Shown one piece after another: positions 55,935 through 64,000 of a DNA stretch of 64,000 nt. Positions within the stretch are counted from its first letter, which is position 1; each line of letters opens with the position of its first letter. Source of the stretch: Streptomyces sp. GKU 895 (GTDB lineage Bacteria; Actinomycetota; Actinomycetes; Streptomycetales; Streptomycetaceae); NCBI GenBank assembly GCA_002027195.1, contig MWJO01000018.1, positions 36,345 to 100,344 of the forward strand, written 5' to 3'. The translations under genes and the position numbers were made by a program. The notes under the pieces are model-generated. The model made no database searches. It saw only the letters and a list, made by a program, of their open reading frames with translations, and was not told the DNA's origin.

Positions 55935-55980
55935 GACGCTTCGGTGGGCGCCGAAGTGTTCGTGACCCATCCTGGGAGGC

Positions 55981-56694
55981 ATGACCTCCACGGAACCGAG
56001 GAACCCCCAGGCGACCCAGCTGGCCCGGTTCGCCGGCCTCATCGCCGACGAGACGCGGGCCGCGTGTCTGCTCGCGCTGCTCGACGGGCGGGCGTGGACG
56101 GCGAGTGAACTCGCCCGGCACGCCGGCGTCGCCGCGTCGACGCTGAGCGAGCATCTGGGCAAGCTCGTCGCGGGCGGACTGCTCGCCGAGGAACGGCAGG
56201 GGCGGCACCGGTACGTGCGGCTCGCCGACGCGCGGGTGGCGCAGCTGGTGGAGGAGCTGTCGGCGCAGGTGGGGGCGCAGGCCCGGCCGCGGAATCTGCG
56301 GGAGTCCAGTGCGGGGTCCGCGATGGCGCGGGGGCGGACCTGTTACGACCATCTTGCGGGGCGGCTCGGGATCGTGGTCACCGATGCGATGACGACGCGT
56401 CTGCTGCTGAGCCAGGACGCCGGGTTCGCCCTGACGGACGCGGGGTTGGCGTGGTTCGACAGCGCGGGTATCGGGCTTGACCGTTCGAGTCGGCGGCCAC
56501 TGGCACGGGGGTGCCTGGACTGGACCGAGCGGCGGCCTCATCTTGCGGGGGTGGCGGGGGCGGCGTTGTGTCGGCATGCGCTGGCGGTGGGGTGGTGTGT
56601 GCGGATCGGGTCGGAGCGGGCCGTGAAGGTGACGCCGTCGGGGGAGCGGGCGCTTGGGGAGCTGCTCGGCATCCAGGCAACGGCGTTGCAGTGA
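55981..56694 (+). CDS. ArsR-family winged-helix regulator
   Basis: Protein of 237 residues. The N-terminal ArsR-type HTH reads ADETRAACLLALLDGRAWTA then SELARHAGVAASTLSEHLGKLVA... with the beta-wing EERQGRHRYVRL. A C-terminal half of about 130 residues includes ARGRTCYDHLAGRLGIVVTD and CLDWTERRPHLAGVAGAAL. No Cys metal site of classical ArsR. GGGAGG precedes the ATG. It lies upstream of an EamA transporter that it may control. Confidence 0.85.
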   Translation: MTSTEPRNPQATQLARFAGLIADETRAACLLALLDGRAWTASELARHAGVAASTLSEHLGKLVAGGLLAEERQGRHRYVRLADARVAQLVEELSAQVGAQARPRNLRESSAGSAMARGRTCYDHLAGRLGIVVTDAMTTRLLLSQDAGFALTDAGLAWFDSAGIGLDRSSRRPLARGCLDWTERRPHLAGVAGAALCRHALAVGWCVRIGSERAVKVTPSGERALGELLGIQATALQ

Positions 56695-56701
56695 TGCTTC
56701 C

Positions 56702-56742
56702 GCGGGTCCGTGTGCGTCTGCGGGTCCGTGTGCGTCTGCGGG
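56702..56742 (+). repeat. Tandem 18-bp repeat
   Basis: GCGGGTCCGTGTGCGTCT occurs twice in succession, followed by a partial third copy, just after the ArsR-type gene. Confidence 0.75.
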
Positions 56743-56754
56743 TGCGTTGTGGCT

Positions 56755-56776
56755 GTCGCGCAGTTCCCCGCGCCCC
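56755..56776 (-). repeat. Dispersed intergenic repeat, copy 5
   Basis: Reverse-strand copy with the exact core GCGCGGGGAACTGCGCGAC of copy 1. Confidence 0.75.
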
Positions 56777-56847
56777 TCAGGTCCGCCGCAACTGCCGTGT
56801 CTGAAAAGCGCGAGCTTCCCGTCCCTCCCCTACCTAGCCTCGGGAGC

Positions 56848-57764
56848 ATGATGAAACCCCGCCCTCCTGGCCTTCTCGCCGCCGGTGCCGCCGTTGTCAC
56901 CGTGCTGCTCTGGGCCTCCGCCTTCGTCTCCATCCGGAGTGCCGGGGACGCCTACTCCCCCGGTGCTCTGGCGCTCGGGCGGCTGCTGTCGGGGGTCGTC
57001 GCGCTGGGGATCATGTGTGTCGTACGGCGTGAAGGGCCCCCGCCGCGGGCCGCCTGGCCCGGCATCGCCGTGTCCGGGCTGCTCTGGTTCGGGGTCTACA
57101 TGGTCGTCCTGAACTGGGGTGAGCAGCAGGTGGACGCCGGTACCGCCGCCCTGGTCGTGAACGTCGGGCCGATCCTCATCGCGTTGCTCGGGGCGCGGTT
57201 GCTCGGGGATGCCATGCCGCCGCGGCTGGTGGCGGGGATGGCGGTGTCGTTCGCGGGCGCCGTCACCGTGGGGCTGTCGATGTCGGGTGGGGGCGGGTCG
57301 TCCGTTCTCGGGGTGCTGCTGTGTCTGCTGGCGGCGGTCGCGTACGCCGGTGGGGTCGTCGCCCAGAAGCCCGCCCTCGGGTCGGCGAGCGCGCTGCAAG
57401 TCACCACGTACGGCTGCCTCGTGGGCGCTGTGGTCTGTCTGCCGTTCGCCGGGCAACTGGTCCACCAGGCGGCCGACGCGCCCCTGTCCACGACGCTCAA
57501 CATGGTCTATTTGGGCGTCTTTCCCACTGCGCTCGCCTTCACCACCTGGGCCTACGCCCTCGCCCGTACGACCGCCGGCCGGATGGGCGCGACCACCTAC
57601 GCGGTGCCCGCGCTGGTCGTGCTGATGTCCTGGGTGGTGCTCGGGGAGGTGCCGGGAGTGCTGACGCTGGTGGGCGGGGTGCTGTGTCTCGCGGGGGTCG
57701 CGGTGTCCCGGGTCGGGCCGCGGCAGCTGCGCCGCAGCCCGCGAAGGTCTCCGACTCAGTGTGA
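56848..57764 (+). CDS. EamA/DMT family transporter (3' end apparently frameshifted)
   Basis: About 305 residues with ten membrane helices in two EamA repeats: VVTVLLWASAFVSIRSAGDA, GTAALVVNVGPILIALLGAR, GVFPTALAFTTWAYALART and TYAVPALVVLMSWVVLGE. The written frame runs to 57828, overlapping the convergent MHS gene by 73 bp. A missing base near 57735 gives a stop at 57764 instead, which I prefer. Likely exporter of amino acids or metabolites, possibly controlled by the upstream ArsR-type protein. Confidence 0.85.
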
Positions 57765-59078
57765 ACGGGCCCTGCCCGCAAGGACCTTGATGGAGATCAG
57801 GGCGACGGCGGAGAGGGCGATGAGGTAGCCGGACACCGCCATGGAGGTGCCGGTGGCCTCCAGGAGCAGGACCATCAGGAAGGGCGCCAGGCCGCCGCCC
57901 GCCACGGCGGCGATCTGGTAGCCGAGGGAGGCGCCGGTGTAGCGCATCTCCGGCGTGAACAGCTCGGCGAACAACGCGGCTTGGGGGCCGTACATGATGC
58001 TCAGGAAGCAGCTGGCGACGAAGGTGGCGACCGCGAGCCAGAGCAGTGAGCCGGTGTCGATGAGGAGGAAGAGCGGGATCGCCCACGCGGCGATGCCGAT
58101 CGCGCCGACGGTGTAGACCCGGATGCGGCCGTAGCGGTCGGAGAGTGCCGCCGCGGCCGGGATCAGGATCAGCTGGGTGAGGCTGACGCAGAGCGAGACG
58201 GTGAGCACCGCGCTCTTCCTCATGCCGAGTTCACGGGTGGTGTAGTCGAGCACGCCGGTGATGAGGATGTAGAAGGTCGCGGTGTTCACGGCGAAGGAGC
58301 CGCCCGCGAGCAGGACCGTGCCGAGATGGTCACGCAGGATCGTGCGGAGCGGGGAGCTCTGTTCCGCCTTCTCCTGCTCGGCCAACGCCCGCTCGGCAGC
58401 GCGGAATTCCGGGGTCTCCTCGACCTTGGCGTGGATGTACCAGGCGAGGGCGAGGACGAACAGGCCGATCAGGAACGGGATCCGCCAGCCCCAGGCCGCG
58501 AAGGCGGTGTCCGTGGTGAACGCGCCGGCCAGCAGGAAGACCGTGTTGGCGGTCACCACGCCGATGGGGACCCCGAGTTGGACGACGCTGCCGTAGACAC
58601 CGCGCTTGCCCTCGGGGGCGTACTCGGTGGCCAGCAGCATCGCGCCGCCCCACTGGGCGCCGACCGCGATGCCCTGGACGACGCGCAGGGCGACCAGCAG
58701 GATCGGGGCGGCGACGCCGATCGTGTCGTAGGTCGGGAGCAGGCCGATGCCGGTCGTGGCCAGGCCCATGAGCGTGAGCGCCAGGACCAGCATCGGCTTG
58801 CGGCCGCGCTTGTCGCCGAGGTGACCGGCGACCACGCCGCCGAGCGGGCGGGCCAGGAAGCCGACGGCGAAGGTCGCGAAGGAGGCGAGGACACCGGCGG
58901 TGGAGCTGCCCGCCGGGAAGTACAGGTCGCCGAGGACCAGGGCGGCGGCTATGCCGAAGACGAAGTAGTCGTACCACTCGACGGCTGAGGCGAGGGCGGC
59001 CGCCGTGGCGACCCGGCGGCGGTTGACCGTGGGGAGGGCGGTCGTGGGGAGGGAGGGAGCGGAGGGGGCCATGTCCAT
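57756..59078 (-). CDS. MFS transporter, metabolite:H+ symporter (MHS) type
   Basis: Protein of 440 residues with 12 membrane helices. MHS-family motifs: AVEWYDYFVFGIAAALVLGD, RPLGGVVAGHLGDKRGRKPM, VQGIAVGAQWGGAMLLATEY and GVPIGVVTANTVF. Such carriers import organic acids (citrate, shikimate, alpha-ketoglutarate, proline). ATG 59078 or 59072. A family A TetR-type operator lies 44 bp upstream, which suggests control together with the 37-43 kb acyl-CoA cluster. Confidence 0.9.
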   Translation of the reverse strand: MDMAPSAPSLPTTALPTVNRRRVATAAALASAVEWYDYFVFGIAAALVLGDLYFPAGSSTAGVLASFATFAVGFLARPLGGVVAGHLGDKRGRKPMLVLALTLMGLATTGIGLLPTYDTIGVAAPILLVALRVVQGIAVGAQWGGAMLLATEYAPEGKRGVYGSVVQLGVPIGVVTANTVFLLAGAFTTDTAFAAWGWRIPFLIGLFVLALAWYIHAKVEETPEFRAAERALAEQEKAEQSSPLRTILRDHLGTVLLAGGSFAVNTATFYILITGVLDYTTRELGMRKSAVLTVSLCVSLTQLILIPAAAALSDRYGRIRVYTVGAIGIAAWAIPLFLLIDTGSLLWLAVATFVASCFLSIMYGPQAALFAELFTPEMRYTGASLGYQIAAVAGGGLAPFLMVLLLEATGTSMAVSGYLIALSAVALISIKVLAGRARSH

Positions 59079-59121
59079 GCGTGCACACTCCGATGGGTGC
59101 GGTGGGGACGTTGGCGGCGAA

Positions 59122-59141
59122 CATACTAACCGGACGGTATG
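59122..59141. promoter_or_regulatory. TetR-type operator, family A site 3
   Basis: CATACTAACCGGACGGTATG. Its reverse complement CATACCGTCCGGTTAG differs from site 2 at one of 16 positions. Confidence 0.6.
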
Positions 59142-59216
59142 GAGGCAATGGGCGTGCGGGAAGGTTGCCCGGAGCACTCAAGGGGGCGAGCACACCTGCG
59201 CACACCTGCGGGCACG

Positions 59217-59254
59217 CCTGTGACCCCGGCCTCGGGTCAGGCCGGGGTCACAGG
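59217..59254. terminator. Strong hairpin after the alcohol dehydrogenase gene
   Basis: Perfect 16-bp stem CCTGTGACCCCGGCCT with a 6-nt loop, 9 bp beyond the stop codon. Confidence 0.75.
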
Positions 59255-59263
59255 CGTGGCGCA

Positions 59264-60343
59264 CTAGAAGACGACCAGTGCCCGGCCGCCCTTGCCCGCG
59301 AGCATGTTCTCGAAGGCCGCGGGGATGCCGTCCAGGGCGATCCGTTCCGTCACCAGGGTGCCCAGGTCCAGGCGGCCGGTGCGGACGTGCTCGGCGAGCA
59401 CCGGCAGGTCCTCGGCGGGGTTGGAGTTGCCGTAGACGCAGCCCGACAGGGTCCTGCCCCAGTGGAAGATCTCCAGGGCGTTGAAGGTGACCTGCTGGTC
59501 CTTGCCGCCGATGCCGACGACCGTCGTACGACCGCCGCGGCGGGTGGAGTCCCAGGCGGCGCGGATGGTCGCGGCGCGGCCCACGCACTCGACGGCCACG
59601 TCGACGCCCTGCCTGCCGGTGAGACCCCTGATCCCGCGGGCGGTGTCGTCGGAGGCGACCACGTAGTCGGTGGCCCCGGCCGCGCGGGCCAACTCCTCCT
59701 TCTCCGGGGAGACATCGACCGCGACGATCTTCGAGGCGCCCGCGATCCGGGCGGCCTGGAGGGTCGCCAGACCCACTCCCCCGACGCCGAAGACCGCCAC
59801 CGTCTCGCCCTCGCGGACGCGCGCCGCGTGGTGGACGGCGCCGTAGCCGGTGAGGACGGCGCAGCCGAGGAGGGCCGCGTCGGTGAGCGGGATGCCGTCG
59901 GGGAGAGGCAGGAGGCAGGACGCCGACACGACCGTCTCCTCGGCGAACGCGGCGACGTTCAGGCCGGGGTGGAGGTCGGTGCCGTCCGCGGTACGTGCGT
60001 GGACGTCGGCCGCGCCGTTCAGGGCGTTGGCGCACAGCCAGACCTCACCGAGTGAGCAGGCGTGGCAACTGCCGCAGGACGGTGCCCAGTTGAGGACGAC
60101 ACGGTCACCGACCTGAAAATGACCCACCTCGCCACCGACGGCGACCACCGTGCCCGCGCCCTCGTGGCCGAGGACCGCCGGGACCGGGACCCGCATGGTG
60201 CCGTTGGACAGGGACAGGTCGGAGTGGCAGACGCCGGCGGCGGCGAGGCGGACGCGGACCTGGCCGGGGCCGGGGTCCGGGAGCTGGATGTCGGTGATCT
60301 CCAGCGGGGCGCCCACGGCGGGAAGGACTGCTGCGCGAACCAC
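59264..60343 (-). CDS. Zinc-dependent alcohol dehydrogenase
   Basis: Protein of 359 residues of the medium-chain family. Catalytic zinc ligands: Cys in GVCHSDL and His in GHEGAG. The structural zinc loop is CGSCHACSLGEVWLC with four Cys. The Rossmann motif is FGVGGVGLATLQAARIAG. GTG 60343 follows GAGGAG. It starts 11 bp after the aldehyde dehydrogenase stop, forming an operon that would take an alcohol through aldehyde to acid. Confidence 0.92.
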   Translation of the reverse strand: MVRAAVLPAVGAPLEITDIQLPDPGPGQVRVRLAAAGVCHSDLSLSNGTMRVPVPAVLGHEGAGTVVAVGGEVGHFQVGDRVVLNWAPSCGSCHACSLGEVWLCANALNGAADVHARTADGTDLHPGLNVAAFAEETVVSASCLLPLPDGIPLTDAALLGCAVLTGYGAVHHAARVREGETVAVFGVGGVGLATLQAARIAGASKIVAVDVSPEKEELARAAGATDYVVASDDTARGIRGLTGRQGVDVAVECVGRAATIRAAWDSTRRGGRTTVVGIGGKDQQVTFNALEIFHWGRTLSGCVYGNSNPAEDLPVLAEHVRTGRLDLGTLVTERIALDGIPAAFENMLAGKGGRALVVF

Positions 60344-60354
60344 GGGAACGCTCC

Positions 60355-61743
60355 TCAGAACTGGAGGGACTTGGTCTGGAGGTACTCGGCGAGTCCGTGC
60401 GCGCCGAGCTCGCGGCCGACGCCGGACTGCTTGTAACCGCCGAACGGGGCCAGGGGGTTGAAGCGGCCGCCGTTGATGTCGACCTGCCCGGTGTCCATCC
60501 GGCGGGCGAAGGCCACCGCCTCCGCCTCCTCGCCGGCCCAGACCGCGCCCGCGAGGCCGTACACCGTGCCGTTGGCGATGCGCAGGGCGTCGTCCTCGTC
60601 GTCGTAGCGGAGGATCGACAGGACCGGGCCGAAGATCTCCTCCTGGGCGATCGTCATCTCGGGGGTGACGTCGGCGAAGACGGTCGGAGCAATGAAGTAG
60701 CCCTGTTCGCGCGGGGGTTCGGCGCCTCCGGCGACCAGCCGGGCGCCTTCCGCGACCCCCTTCTCGATGTAACCGCGCACCCGTGCCTGCTGCTTGGCGT
60801 TGACGACCGGGCCGATGCGGTCGCCGTACTTGGCCGCGGCGGTCGCGGCGAGTGCCACGGCCTCGTCGTACTGGTCCCGGTGGACCAGCATGCGGGTCCA
60901 GGCGCTGCACGTCTGGCCGGAGTTGGACATCACGTTGGCGACGCCGACGTTCACGGCCTTGGCCAGGTCGGCACTCGGCAGGATCACGTTGGCGGACTTG
61001 CCGCCGAGTTCGAGCGCGACCTTCTTGACCGCGGCGCCGGCGGTGACGGCGATCTGGCGGCCGACCGCGGTGGAGCCGGTGAAGGAGACCAGGTCGACGC
61101 CCGGGTGCTCGGCGAGGGCCTGGCCGGCGACCGGGCCGCGGCCCGTGACGAGGTTGAAGACACCGGCCGGCACCCCGGCCTCGTGGACCGCCTCGGCGAA
61201 GAGCTGGGCGACCAGCGGGGTGTCCTCGGCGGGCTTCAGGACCACCGTGCAGCCGGCCGCCAGTGCCGGGGCGACCTTGGCGACGATCTGGTGCAGGGGG
61301 TAGTTCCAGGGCGTGATCGCGCCGACGACGCCGATCGGCTCGTGGAAGACGGTCGAGTTGCCGACCTTCTCCTCGAAGGGGTGGGCGGCGGCGAGTTCGG
61401 CGTACGAGCCCGCGACCGCGATCGGGACGGCGGCGTGCACGTTCTCGGAGAATTTCAGGGGCGAGCCGAGTTCGGCGGTGACCGTCTCGGCGATCTCGTC
61501 CTTGCGGGTCACGAGGACGTCCCGGAGCGCGGCGAGGCGCGCGGCCCGCTCGGCGGGCGGGGTGGCGGCCCAGGCAGGGAGGGCGGCACGGGCGGCCCGG
61601 ACGGCGGTGTCGACGTCCTCGGCGGTACCGGCCGGGACCCGGCCGATCACCTGCTCGTCGACCGGGTTCACGACCTCGATCGCGTCCCGGCCGGCGGCGG
61701 GCCGCCATGTGCCGTCGATGTACATGCCGTCGTGTGCCTTCAT
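60355..61743 (-). CDS. Aldehyde dehydrogenase
   Basis: Protein of 462 residues. Signatures: [35 protein letters not shown], catalytic Glu in [13 protein letters not shown] and catalytic Cys in [12 protein letters not shown]. Oxidises an aldehyde with NAD(P). GGGAGGA precedes ATG 61743. First gene of the two-gene operon; a family B palindrome lies 48 bp upstream. Confidence 0.94.
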   Translation of the reverse strand: MKAHDGMYIDGTWRPAAGRDAIEVVNPVDEQVIGRVPAGTAEDVDTAVRAARAALPAWAATPPAERAARLAALRDVLVTRKDEIAETVTAELGSPLKFSENVHAAVPIAVAGSYAELAAAHPFEEKVGNSTVFHEPIGVVGAITPWNYPLHQIVAKVAPALAAGCTVVLKPAEDTPLVAQLFAEAVHEAGVPAGVFNLVTGRGPVAGQALAEHPGVDLVSFTGSTAVGRQIAVTAGAAVKKVALELGGKSANVILPSADLAKAVNVGVANVMSNSGQTCSAWTRMLVHRDQYDEAVALAATAAAKYGDRIGPVVNAKQQARVRGYIEKGVAEGARLVAGGAEPPREQGYFIAPTVFADVTPEMTIAQEEIFGPVLSILRYDDEDDALRIANGTVYGLAGAVWAGEEAEAVAFARRMDTGQVDINGGRFNPLAPFGGYKQSGVGRELGAHGLAEYLQTKSLQF

Positions 61744-61790
61744 CGTGCGTCCTCCCGGCGGGGGCGTGACCTTGTCGTCGTCCGGCTCAT

Positions 61791-61809
61791 AAACTAGCGA
61801 CGTTAGTTT
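61791..61809. promoter_or_regulatory. TetR-type operator, family B site 2
   Basis: AAACTAGCGACGTTAGTTT, a 19-bp palindrome with one mismatched pair, like the site at 55248. Confidence 0.65.
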
Positions 61810-61943
61810 TCGAACGCCAGACGCTGCCGCCCGCTGCCGTGGGAAGCCGACCGTGGCCCCGGGCTTCCTCCCTGCCCACCGGCTCCTGACCGAAGGCCTC
61901 CTCGATCCTCCCGCCGCCGTCCCGCCATCGCCTGCGCTGTGAC

Positions 61944-63284
61944 TCACTCCTCCAGGTCGGGCAGGCGGGCCGGGGCCGGGCTGATGCGTTCGCCGTGCTG
62001 GTCGAAGACGAACAGGTGGGCGAGGTCGACGAGGAGGGGGACGTGCATGCCGTGGCGGAGCTGGAGGTCGGGCGTGGTGCGGACGATCAGGTCGCCGGGG
62101 AGTCGGCCCTCGGGAGGTGTCACGGGGCCGTCGTCCACCGGCTCGTCGAGGACCACCACCGGCCCTGCCCGCAGGGCGTCCGCGCGCTGCCGGAGGCGGT
62201 CCAGGACGCCGGGACCTCCCTCGCGGCGGCGCCGCCTGGTCGAGCGGGTGGCGGGGCGCGGGGCCTCCAGGTCGGGTACGACGGCCGGACGGGAGCCGGT
62301 GTTGAAGTGGACGAGGTTCTCGTGGCCCTGGAACTCCACGTGCTCCACGAGACCGGTGAGCGGCATCTCGCCGGGGCGGGCCGCGGACGGCTTGGCGATG
62401 CGCACCGCCTCCGAGCGCAGGCCGACGATGACCTCGCGGCCCTGCTGGACGCGGAGCAACTGGTGGTCCAGGGACAGCGGTTCGGGCAGCCGGAGGTACT
62501 GCTTGCCGAGGCTGATGGTCATCGCGCCGTCCAACGGGGCGCGGACCAGGCCCTGGAGGAGGTTGATCCGCGGGGTGCCGATGAAGGCGGCGACGAAGAC
62601 GTTGCGCGGCAGCGCGTAGACCTCGCGCGGGCTGCCGACCTGCTGCAGGACGCCGCCGCGCAGGACGGCGACCCGGTCGCCGAGCGACATGGCCTCGGCC
62701 TGGTCGTGGGTGACGTAGACCGTGGTGACACCCAACTCCCGGGTGAGCGCGGAGATTTCGGCGCGCAGGTGATTGCGGAGCTTGGCGTCGAGGTTGGACA
62801 GCGGCTCGTCCATCAGGAACGCCGAGGGGTGGCGGGCGATGGCCCGGCCCATGGCGACGCGCTGGCGTTCACCGCCGGAGAGCTGGGCGGGGAAGCGGTC
62901 GAGGAGGTCCTCGATGCCGAGCATGCGGGCGGTGGCGTCCACGCGCGGGCGCGGGTCCGCGCCGGGGGCCTCGATGCGCAGCGGGAATCCGATGTTGTCG
63001 CGGCTGGTCATGCTCGGGTACAGCGCGAAGTTCTGGAAGACCATCGCGATGTCCCGGCCGGACGGCGGGAGGTCGTTGGCGAACTCGCCGTCGAGGAGCA
63101 GTTCGCCCTCGTCGATGTCCTCAAGGCCGGCGATCATTCGCAGGACCGTCGACTTGCCGCAGCCGGAGGGTCCCAGCAGCACGAGGAACTCACCCGGGGC
63201 GATGTCCAGCGTGAGCCGGTCCACCACCCGGGTGCCTCGCGTATAGCTCTTGCTCACGTCGTGCAGAGAGATGGCGCGTGTCAT
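61944..63284 (-). CDS. Sugar ABC transporter ATPase, UgpC/MsmK type
   Basis: Protein of 446 residues. Walker A LLGPSGCGKST, Q-loop FQNFALYPSMTSRDNI, signature LSGGERQRVAMGRA, Walker B AFLMDEPLSNLDA, and H-loop VYVTHDQAEAM. The C-terminal MalK-like regulatory/TOBE region carries an Arg-rich insertion (RPATRSTRRRRREGG, about residue 350), making it longer than the usual 360-400 residues. No permease or binding protein is adjacent, so it probably energises several sugar importers, as MsiK does. Confidence 0.9.
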   Translation of the reverse strand: MTRAISLHDVSKSYTRGTRVVDRLTLDIAPGEFLVLLGPSGCGKSTVLRMIAGLEDIDEGELLLDGEFANDLPPSGRDIAMVFQNFALYPSMTSRDNIGFPLRIEAPGADPRPRVDATARMLGIEDLLDRFPAQLSGGERQRVAMGRAIARHPSAFLMDEPLSNLDAKLRNHLRAEISALTRELGVTTVYVTHDQAEAMSLGDRVAVLRGGVLQQVGSPREVYALPRNVFVAAFIGTPRINLLQGLVRAPLDGAMTISLGKQYLRLPEPLSLDHQLLRVQQGREVIVGLRSEAVRIAKPSAARPGEMPLTGLVEHVEFQGHENLVHFNTGSRPAVVPDLEAPRPATRSTRRRRREGGPGVLDRLRQRADALRAGPVVVLDEPVDDGPVTPPEGRLPGDLIVRTTPDLQLRHGMHVPLLVDLAHLFVFDQHGERISPAPARLPDLEE

Positions 63285-63456
63285 GGCAGGTGCCCCCGGG
63301 GGCTGACTGAGCGCTGTTGCTCCGTGGCCGAATGCCCCGGGCGAGTCGCACGGGGCCTATGGGTCACGGAAGTTAACGGAATGTGTGCGGCCGGGGGAAG
63401 AGAACGGGCAGGATCGGACGGCACGGTCCAGCAGGTGAGAAACCGGACGGCCAGAT

Positions 63457-64000
63457 TCAGTGACGGGCGGGCGCCTCCCGGATCGTGACCAGGTGGGCAA
63501 AGACGACCAGGTTGCCCGAATATCCTTTTCTGCGGTCGTAGTTGCCGCCACAGGTGATGAGCCGCAGCTCAGGGCGGCCCCGGGTGCCGTACACCTCCCG
63601 GTCGGGGAAGTGCGCCTTCTCGAACTCCCGGATGGCGTCGACCGTGTATACGGCGGTACGACCGTCCGCCCGCCGCACCTCGATCAGGCGTCCCCGTTTC
63701 AGCTCGGACAGGCCCGCGAAGACCGCGCCGCCGGTGTCGGTGTCCAGATGCCCCACGGCCACGGCGGTTCCCTGCCCGCCGGGAGCGGGGCCGTCCCGGT
63801 ACCAGCCCACGAGGTTCGGATCGTCACCCGGCGGTGCCCCCAGGCGCCGGTGCCGGTCGAGGCGCAGGTCGGTGACCGGGGCGTCGACGTCCAGATACGG
63901 GATGAGGAGCCGGGTGGCGCGGGAGCGCGGCAGGGTGCGGAGCGCCGGAGTCGCCCGGTGGCGGGGCGGCAGTACGCCCTGCCCGGCGGGACGGGCCGAC
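63457..64000 (-). CDS. Class F sortase (5' end beyond the window)
   Basis: The C-terminal 181 codons are visible and the frame stays open to the window edge. Family order: ATRLLIPYLDVDAPVTDLRL, NLVGWYRDGPAPG, His in AVGHLDTDTGGAVF, Cys in RLITCGGNYD, and Arg with the YSGNLVVFAHL ending. The missing N-terminus should hold the signal/anchor. Class F sortases are extracytoplasmic transpeptidases of unclear target. It is not the class E enzyme expected to anchor the chaplin. Confidence 0.85.
   Translation of the reverse strand, partial: SARPAGQGVLPPRHRATPALRTLPRSRATRLLIPYLDVDAPVTDLRLDRHRRLGAPPGDDPNLVGWYRDGPAPGGQGTAVAVGHLDTDTGGAVFAGLSELKRGRLIEVRRADGRTAVYTVDAIREFEKAHFPDREVYGTRGRPELRLITCGGNYDRRKGYSGNLVVFAHLVTIREAPARH

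Overview
The window is a stretch of chromosome from a Streptomyces or very close relative. It is very G+C-rich, genes sit on both strands with GTG or ATG starts and purine-rich ribosome binding sites, and there are lineage markers: the mycothiol gene mshC, a chaplin pair (a long sortase-anchored ChpC-type protein and short ChpH), a DUF5703 protein and F420/SoxR/DUF3090 families. From memory, the left third follows the order of the S. coelicolor SCO166x-SCO168x neighbourhood (mshC ... chpC-chpH ... gluconate operon). I see no prophage, transposase, integrase or CRISPR array.

Layout. 0-5 kb: a PAC2 protein, a secreted beta-propeller protein, and an S8 peptidase followed by an extremely glutamine-rich protein. 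5-15 kb: mshC, a PI-kinase-like protein, DUF3090, a histidine phosphatase, corA, a ferritin-like protein, an LLM oxidoreductase, an aldo/keto reductase and a RecD2-like protein with degenerate ATPase motifs. 15-19 kb: two small proteins, the chaplins, an M20 peptidase and tRNA-Leu(GAG). 19-25 kb: a Pls/PosA-type synthetase (adenylation, carrier and membrane beta-helix domains) with an M1 aminopeptidase and a YchJ-like protein. 25-28 kb: gntR, gluconokinase and gluconate permease. 28-37 kb: a secreted Pro-rich protein, a molybdo-oxidoreductase with cytochrome b, transporters, NUDIX and DUF202 proteins. 37-43 kb: a His-rich protein, then an acyl-CoA catabolic cluster (kinase, acyl-CoA dehydrogenase, TetR, CoA ligase, SDR). 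43-52 kb: a NamZ-like muramidase, a hydrolase, a penicillin-acylase homologue, a BKACE enzyme and an Rnl5-type RNA ligase. 52-64 kb: soxR, maoC/TetR, acyl-CoA dehydrogenase/TetR, transporters, an alcohol/aldehyde dehydrogenase operon, an ABC ATPase and a truncated class F sortase.

How the genes work together. Three TetR-type regulators each come with a recognisable repeated palindrome in front of likely targets. One links the 37-43 kb cluster with a distant MHS transporter. One links the 55 kb acyl-CoA dehydrogenase/TetR pair with the aldehyde/alcohol dehydrogenase operon. One links maoC with its convergent TetR. The synthetase plus M1 peptidase pair looks like a make-and-trim module for a cationic poly-amino acid: its adenylation pocket reads almost exactly like the published lysine code. 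The S8 peptidase and the Gln-rich protein share a short C-terminal motif and look like a dedicated pair.

Caveat. About twenty otherwise intact genes are broken by one-base changes, mostly missing bases and often in G/C runs. I read these mainly as assembly errors, give such genes at their full extent and name the break. All positions and product calls come from reading the sequence by eye; no database search was possible.
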